Shown here: in pieces, positions 58,394-64,000 of the stretch
Layout: every line of letters begins with the position of its first letter
Numbering within the stretch: position 1 is the first letter of the stretch
Notes under the pieces: generated by a model
Seen by the model: only the letters and a program-made list of their open reading frames with translations
Database searches by the model: none
Told to the model about the DNA's origin: nothing
Position numbers and translations under genes: made by a program
Assembly: GCA_030062745.1 (NCBI GenBank)
Contig: CP099842.1
Span: forward strand, 27,210,307-27,274,306
From: Capitulum mitella
Lineage: Eukaryota; Arthropoda; Thecostraca; Pollicipedomorpha; Pollicipedidae
Direction of reading: 5' to 3'
Length of the DNA stretch: 64,000 nt

Positions 58394-59617
58394 TAGACCC
58401 TATTCCCGGCAGGGAAGGGGCGAATTGTCCGCCCATTTGGGCTTTTTGTTTGCCAGTCCCAGGATTTTTGACGCAGCTTCACAAAATTTGCTGACTTTTT
58501 CTACCTATTTTTTCCCTACGTGCTACAACAAAATTTCGCTATCTTTTTTGCTCAGGGGCGGAGCCAAGCAACGTTTCTGGGAGGCACGTTAGGCCATGTT
58601 TGGCCCTGTTGAAGGTAAAAGGAAAATGGCTTTTAAAAACTGTTTTTTTTTTAAGGTGAAACTTAAAATCTCATGTTAGTGTAAAGTTCAATATTTGGGA
58701 AAGCATACAGAAATACTTTTGCTAATCTGATGTCTCTTCTCAAGGCCAGGTCAAAACCAAAATTTAAAGCCTGGTATTACAGTAATAATTTTGGCGCTAA
58801 TTTATTAAATGCAAAGTCCGGAATACATATAACGTAGAAAAATATCCTCTATTTGCGTCTTATTTTTCAGGCTGATATCAGGTCGGGTCAGAGAGCTATG
58901 ATCTAAAATGTCATTGCGCGTACCCTATAACACGACCGCCGTGAAGTGGAATTTCGGATCTAGAGTCAATTCATACGATTGGAAACGTTTTCAAACAATA
59001 TTAAACTGCACCCAAGGTCATTCCATGTCACTCTGAGGTAACTGGAAATCGTTTAAGGTCAAAAGGCATAAGCTGACCTGATGAATAAATAGCCATGACA
59101 GTCCCCCTTTTTCATGTCCCTGACACCGTCTGTGCTGGCATTATACAACGGGGTGATATGATTTGTACTCTTTCAGCATAGCATGACTAGCAAAAGATAA
59201 GAAGGTGTTCTAAACCTTTTCTTTAATTCAGTTTTTAAAACCAATCCTCCCATTTTTCAGATCCTGTGAACGCCTATGGATTTTCTTAAAAATCAAATGT
59301 ATGGACCAATGGTAAAAGCACCATCCATAAGCTCTCGACTCATGCCAATTTAAACAAAATCGGTCCAAAAACAGCTGATTTATGTCAAGTCCAAAATACC
59401 CCCATTTTGGCTTCTGTCCCCCCCCTGTATGCGCCCTTTTCAAAATTTTCAAAACTTCTTTCTCTCGTAAAAATGTAGTTTGCGTGATAGCAAATCGATT
59501 GCCGTTTGTTGCGATTGAATCGGAAATGCAGTTCTTGAAATCTAAGGGGGGGGGGAGGTGAATCCGCTCTTCGCCGGGAATCGGCTAAACCGTCCAGCCC
59601 TCCGGAAATAGGGTTAA
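58394..59617 (+). mobile_element. TTAA element 6, family E, third copy
   Basis: The left edge is TAGA|CCCTATTCCCGGCAGGG (TTAA mutated), the right edge CCGGAAATAGGG|TTAA (59614-59617). It is collinear with 52614-53827 (TTTTTTGCTTGCC-like, GACGCAGCTTCAC, GGAATACATAT, CGGGTCA.AGAGCTAT, CATGTCCCTG, GCAAATCGATTGCC). Half-sites at 59014-59062 are more decayed than in the 52614 copy. Confidence 0.8.
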
Positions 59618-60214
59618 GCGTTATGTAATCAGTAACAGAACTGGGCATACTTGCATCGACCCACCAAGACGTAGCGCAAGTATTTTTCTTATAAGGGCTC
59701 TTGTTATATGCTGTTCACGTACCTGCTTCTGTTTCAAAGGTCCGCTTCCGCAAACCATAAATGATGACAAACAGACTATCACAGCGTATGCCTTTGACAT
59801 TTACAGCTGCAGTAACGGATCTTTCGCAGAGGCGCTGAGTTTCACTAACGTGCCAATACGCCGCGTTCTGCGGTCAGGTGACCATGACGATACCATCTGT
59901 GACTGGTGGTCTACACGGTAGGCAACGGTACGATGCCGCGCTGTCGAGGATTTTTAGAGGAAAACATTTTTTCCGAGTTAGAAACGACACTTAAGGGTTT
60001 AAAGATATCAACAAGAACCAGCCGTGCTTCAAAAATCGACCAAAGCTGCCGATCAGGTCTCTTCCACATACGTGAATTATAAAATAATTTCGCTAGCGTC
60101 TCCAGCATGCACATTTCCTCCTGAGTCCGTTGTTTAGAGTAGTGTGAAAAGTGAGTAACACATGTTTTATATTTATTAAAACATCACGTTTAGGTAAAAC
60201 GAGGTACAGGCTTG

Positions 60215-60216
<2 letters not shown>

Positions 60217-60307
<91 letters not shown>
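60217..60307. repeat. Compound (AT)n(GT)n microsatellite
   Basis: About 38 bp of AT followed, after CTACA, by about 48 bp of pure TG. Confidence 0.95.
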
Positions 60308-60308
<1 letters not shown>

Positions 60309-62085
60309 CTTGTGTTTAAACCAAAATTTCTACCGGATTAAAGAAGGGTGTCGGTTTTCCTGATCCCACTTTTTTTTAACTCAACACTTCATGTTTCAAT
60401 GCCATCTTCCACGTAATGTGCCTAGAATGGGGAGGGTTGAGGGCTGTTGGAATCGCAGAACCCTGGTTCGATTCTCGATGACGGCGAACTTAAAGCTGCC
60501 TCTGCTTATTGTGACAACATTTACACCCGAACCCGCGGTAGTCGGGTTCAATGTCGCTTATCTTATCGTCTCATTAGTTGATATGGCTGAAAAGCAAAAT
60601 GTTTTAATCATTGGCAGTAATCTGTAGTGACTGATCTATTCATGACGTTCGTGTTCCATGGCTAAATGCTGCAATGATATCGCCGCATTGTCCTTCGCAT
60701 AGTTTCATTTGCCGATTATTGTAAATCATGTCCGTGTTACCTTGGCCCGAAGTCTCCTGGAATCTGACACAAGGGCAGCATGATCCACCGTCTTGCAGAT
60801 TAAAACGTCTTTGTTTGCGCGTACAGGAATGAGGAGACGAAATGACTGTGCTCGTGCCAGGCGATTTAGTCTTCTCTGCCGCGCTGGTCGATGACAAAAA
60901 TGCTGACTAACCGCGCATTCCTAGTGTCCTTGGGCAATGGTCTGTAATCTGCAGATGGCGCACCAACACTCTGACAGAGGCCTCAACGTACCGTTTGCGG
61001 TGTTGTCGGTATGCGAAGGCTGTTCCCTGGCTGTGGAACACTCGGTGTCATCCAAGAGAAAGACGGGAGAAGAATAACTGGGAAAAGCCTGGTAGGCTAA
61101 CACCTATGCACAGTACAAACGCGAAGGAAATGTCAGCTGTGGATGGCTCAAGATGGCGCCTAGCATGCCACTTAAATAGGAAGGCCATCCTCATCAGGCT
61201 CCCGACGGTCCTGTGGCCTGGAGACAGACGAGGAAAAATCATTCACCTGACCAGCAGCTCGGTTGTCAAGGGGCGTGTGACCCCCACTTTTGCTGAGCTG
61301 TTTTAATCCATGGCAAAATGACAGAGAACGTCAAGTTTTGACATCCCTCGATACATCAGTTTCGCGCATTTTGGCGAATAATTGCATATGTTGTCTGAGA
61401 TTTTGTCAGCATGTGGCGTAAAGACGATGATAATGATTTTTGCAGTTGTTGCGAATTTGCTTGGTCGTTATTGACATACTGGTCGTGGGACATGACCGGT
61501 GGTGTGCAGTATGTGTTATAATACCATGGGAAGGCCGATGTAAACTGTCCATGGCCTCACATGACGTCATCATAGCTCAGTTTTATTTGAATGCGGTGTT
61601 TCAAATATGGCAATTTACGTCGTAAAACCAGTAGTGATGTGATTCTCTAGTGAACACATGAGCATTTCGAGAGACGAAGCTGTATCGTGTTTATGAACTC
61701 TTTTGCGCAAAACTAGGCATGCTTGAGTACAACGTGTCATAAACTTAATAGCCACACAATCTGGGTTGACCTGTATCATAAATTTCCTCAAACTGGCATT
61801 TACCCTTTGCTCCCTTTGCTTGTTCTTGACTTACCTTCTGACTTATTTCGGCCTTAGCAGATCCATAGGTTATCTTTGCTTTCCGCGCAAAAAAGCGACA
61901 CTTTCCAAATTGGCCTGATATCAGCCTTTAATATAACCAATCACCGGATATATATCTTGGGATCCTAAAATGTCACATATCCGCGGTCACATCCAGGGGT
62001 GGTAAAAGTGCGTTTTTGTCGCCGACCAAACGTAATTTAAGCAAAATTGTTGCCAGCAGCGTGGCACGACAGCATATGACTTAAA
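60308..62085. other. Gene-free stretch
   Basis: No gene recognised. A B-box-like GGTTCGATTCTC lies at about 60466 with no convincing tRNA fold. Confidence 0.4.
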
Positions 62086-62089
62086 ATGG

Positions 62090-62498
62090 CGCAGCTGGGT
62101 GTGGTCGTCGTGCTCTGGCAAGGTGAGGCAAGAAGAGGTGATACCCTGCAGACTGCGTATCGGGTATACGTATACGACTCATGGCTGTCTGTTGCGTGGG
62201 GCCGATAGGCCTCTCTGCTGTCGATGTACTGTCTTTCTCACTGTCCACCACATTATCCACGATAGTCGCTGTACGTTTTAAACACTGGCACTTGTACACA
62301 TATTACACTAGCTTCTTGCCACACCTCGGTTTTCGATTTGAGTGTTATCAGTCCACAGCTTGTCCCATGTTTTACCTGGTCTGTGTCCGATGACCCTTTG
62401 TGGAATGGCCATTTTCCAGTTGGTTGAAGTACCGGGGCACTGTTGTGCTCGACCTACGACTGCTGTGGTGGAATAAATAAATAAATAAATAAATAAAC
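62090..62498 (+). mobile_element. LINE 1: 5'-truncated 3' end of a Jockey-like non-LTR element with (AATA)n tail
   Basis: A frame at 62099-62281 reads RQEEVIPCRLRIGYTYTTHG, then LLRG and a C-x2-C..LTVHHII..C zinc-knuckle-like end. This is the characteristic C-terminus of arthropod Jockey-type ORF2 proteins as I know them. About 190 bp of 3' UTR follows, ending in seven AATA units (62470-62498). Only the last part of ORF2 is present, so it is a dead 5'-truncated copy. The left edge is approximate. Confidence 0.75.
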
Positions 62499-64000
62499 AC
62501 AAATTGGAATGAGTTTGAGGATCGACTGGATTAGGTCTTTTCTGCCGTGGCAGCAGGTGGTACCGAAGTCTCGGTGGGAGATTTTTTCTTCTCTTCTATT
62601 ACACTCGGCTGGCGACTGGGTCTTGTGCACGCCTGGCAAGCCTCGTCAAGCCCCTATCCCGAGGTGGATGGATGAATGCCGGGACGCGATTCGCACACGT
62701 AGGCGAGCCTTTCGGGAATTCGACCTTCGTAGCACCGCTGCCAACCTAACTGCGTTCAGACAGGGTAGATCACGGGCGCGGCGCACCATCCAGGAGGCCG
62801 AGCGAGCTTCCTGGGGGAATTCGTCGGCAGGTTAAACCGCCCTAACGGCACAGGCGTGGTCCCAGATTCCGTGTATCTCGGCCAGTTTGTATCGACTCCC
62901 TTGCTGATCCCACGCATTGGTGGTCTGGACAGTTTACGCCGCGCTGAAGTGGCGACTGAGGCCGGCCGGGCCGGTTCTGACCGCTGCCGAGGACCGAACA
63001 CGGACCCACGGTTTTTAAGTCACGGGACTCTTCGTGAAGTTCGTCCGGCAGATTTCACGACTTCCGAGCAGCACACGTATAGCCAGCCATTTCCCACGGC
63101 GGAACTGGGTTCGGTTATAAGCGGCCTTAGGAGCGTTGTCGAAGGGCCTGACGGGATCCACAACGGCATGATCAGGCGCCTCTCAGGTCGCGCACGAGGA
63201 GTTCTTTTAGCCATCTTCAATGGGGGCGGCGTGGTGTGGTGGTTACCATGCTCGCCTTGTGGCCGAAAGGTCCCTGGTTCGAGTACGGGTAAAAGCGACA
63301 TTTCGCCGTCCCTCGCGACAACCGGCGTGAGAGGCTGCAATGCGAAATGATCCTGGCAGAGCGCCGTTAAATAACCCAATAACCCAATAATCACTAGCCA
63401 TCTTCAATGCTCTGTGGTCGAGGGGGCAATTTCCATCCGCCTGGCGGGACAAGTGGTCCCATTTGAAAGCCAGGCAACAGCAGAACGGATCCACTCCATT
63501 ACAGACAGATATAGCTGACATCTTCGCTTTGTAAACTGATGGGACGACTTGTAAATGGGCGTCAGTCCTGGTTTTTGGAGCGCCACGACATTTTTAAGAG
63601 TGTTTGGTGTGGTTTTAGGAAGAATAACAGCACATTGGACCACCTTTTAACACTAGACTTAGAAGACTGGGTAGCTGTTAAAGAACTCCGCCTTGCTGGA
63701 GCGGTCTATTTTGACAGTGAAGGCGACTGTGATGTTACATGTCGACACGGCATTCTTTTAAAGGCCTTTAAGTTTGGCATAAGTCGCTCCACGAGAGTTG
63801 CAGTCTTGCAGAACTTTTCAACGAAAGTTTTTTGGGAACGTATGAGCCACCGATTTTTCGGTCGTCTTTTTCATAGATTAATAGGGTGCCGCAAATCGGC
63901 GTCTAAATCGTGGTTCTGTTTGCTATCGTGATCATTGACACTGTGGACGTCCTTCGGCAGTCCGTTAGTCGGTCGCTTTTTGTCGACGACCTCGTGATCT
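62499..64000 (+). pseudogene. LINE 2: endonuclease-RT linker and RT domain of a Jockey-like ORF2, broken, runs off the window
   Basis: Linker motifs W-M-D-E-C-R-D-A-I, RARRTIQEAERASW and later PFPTAELGSVISGLR, GPDGIHNGM and LLAIFN mark the start of the RT. After a SINE it continues as ALWSRGQFPSAWR, KPGN..TDPLHYR, TSSLCKL, CGFRKNNSTLDHLL, a motif A with F-D kept, GVPQ (motif B, altered after Q), and LFVDDLVI (motif C, Asp pair at 63985-63990). Frameshifts at about 62825 and elsewhere and several stops make it non-functional. It would reverse-transcribe its own RNA if intact. Its 5' part is absent directly upstream, where LINE 1's tail abuts. Confidence 0.8.
63223..63394 (+). mobile_element. 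tRNA-derived SINE inserted in the LINE 2 RT
   Basis: 172 bp flanked by identical TAGCCATCTTCAATG copies (63208-63222 and 63395-63409), a 15-bp target-site duplication. Removing one copy and the insert restores the RT reading LLAIFN-ALWSRG. The head has an A-box-like TGGTGTGGTGGTTACC and a B box GGTTCGAGTAC (10 of 11 to consensus); the tail is AATAACCCAATAACCCAATAA. It is non-coding and would depend on LINE machinery. Confidence 0.88.

Noticed and set aside
1-64000. Prokaryotic-type systems (operons, CRISPR, toxin-antitoxin, phage)
   Set aside because: No compatible gene density, ribosome-binding sites or spacer arrays; introns and eukaryotic transposons throughout.

Overview
This is eukaryotic nuclear DNA, most likely from an arthropod and perhaps a crustacean. 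The evidence is spliced genes with GT..AG introns, TATA-driven transcription and AATAAA signals, long (TA)n(TG)n microsatellites, a cluster of TTAGG (the arthropod telomere motif), tRNA-derived SINE and Jockey-like LINE remains, a mariner relic and many small TIR elements. No bacterial operons, ribosome-binding sites, CRISPR arrays or rRNA genes are visible. Base composition alternates between AT-rich background and short GC-rich islands.

Only one locus (about 11.3-16.6 kb, minus strand) holds protein-coding genes I can support. It is a head-to-tail pair of paralogous secreted repetitive proteins, here called A (392 aa, CDS 12935-11523 with one coding intron) and B (396 aa, CDS 14524-13334 in one exon). 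Both have a signal peptide, a YLPPP motif, one Cys, about 337 residues of Val/Thr/Gln/Arg-rich repeat, a second Cys and a GY(D/N)Y..P.NPL tail. Both begin with a non-coding first exon of about 50 nt behind a TATA-like box, and the second exon starts one base before ATG. They look like structural extracellular or cuticle proteins.

The rest is gene-poor and repeat-rich. At 0.5-1.4 kb two opposed degenerate arrays face each other around a TTAGG cluster. At 10.4 kb there is a 59-bp GC-rich tandem repeat. At 24.5-25.9 kb lies a broken mariner/Tc1-type transposase. Around 29.7-36.1 kb there are two copies of an unnamed 1.2-kb repeat, one split by a 3.9-kb insertion. At 22.7, 33.2, 44.6, 51.3 (with a nested copy at 52.6) and 58.4 kb there are TTAA-bounded elements with CCC..GGG ends, resembling non-autonomous piggyBac-type transposons. 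All of them carry clusters of the nuclear-receptor half-site AGGTCA. Small hAT-like elements lie at 1.5, 49.2, 52.1 and 57.3 kb. The last 1.9 kb holds the 3' end of one LINE with an (AATA)n tail, followed by the endonuclease/RT linker and RT domain of another, which is interrupted by a 172-bp SINE with a 15-bp target duplication.

The most unusual features are the cysteine-flanked V/T/Q/R paralog pair and the TTAA elements that carry ordered AGGTCA arrays. Gene-free stretches are noted where I saw nothing. Host exons without sequence similarity I can recognise could be hidden in them.
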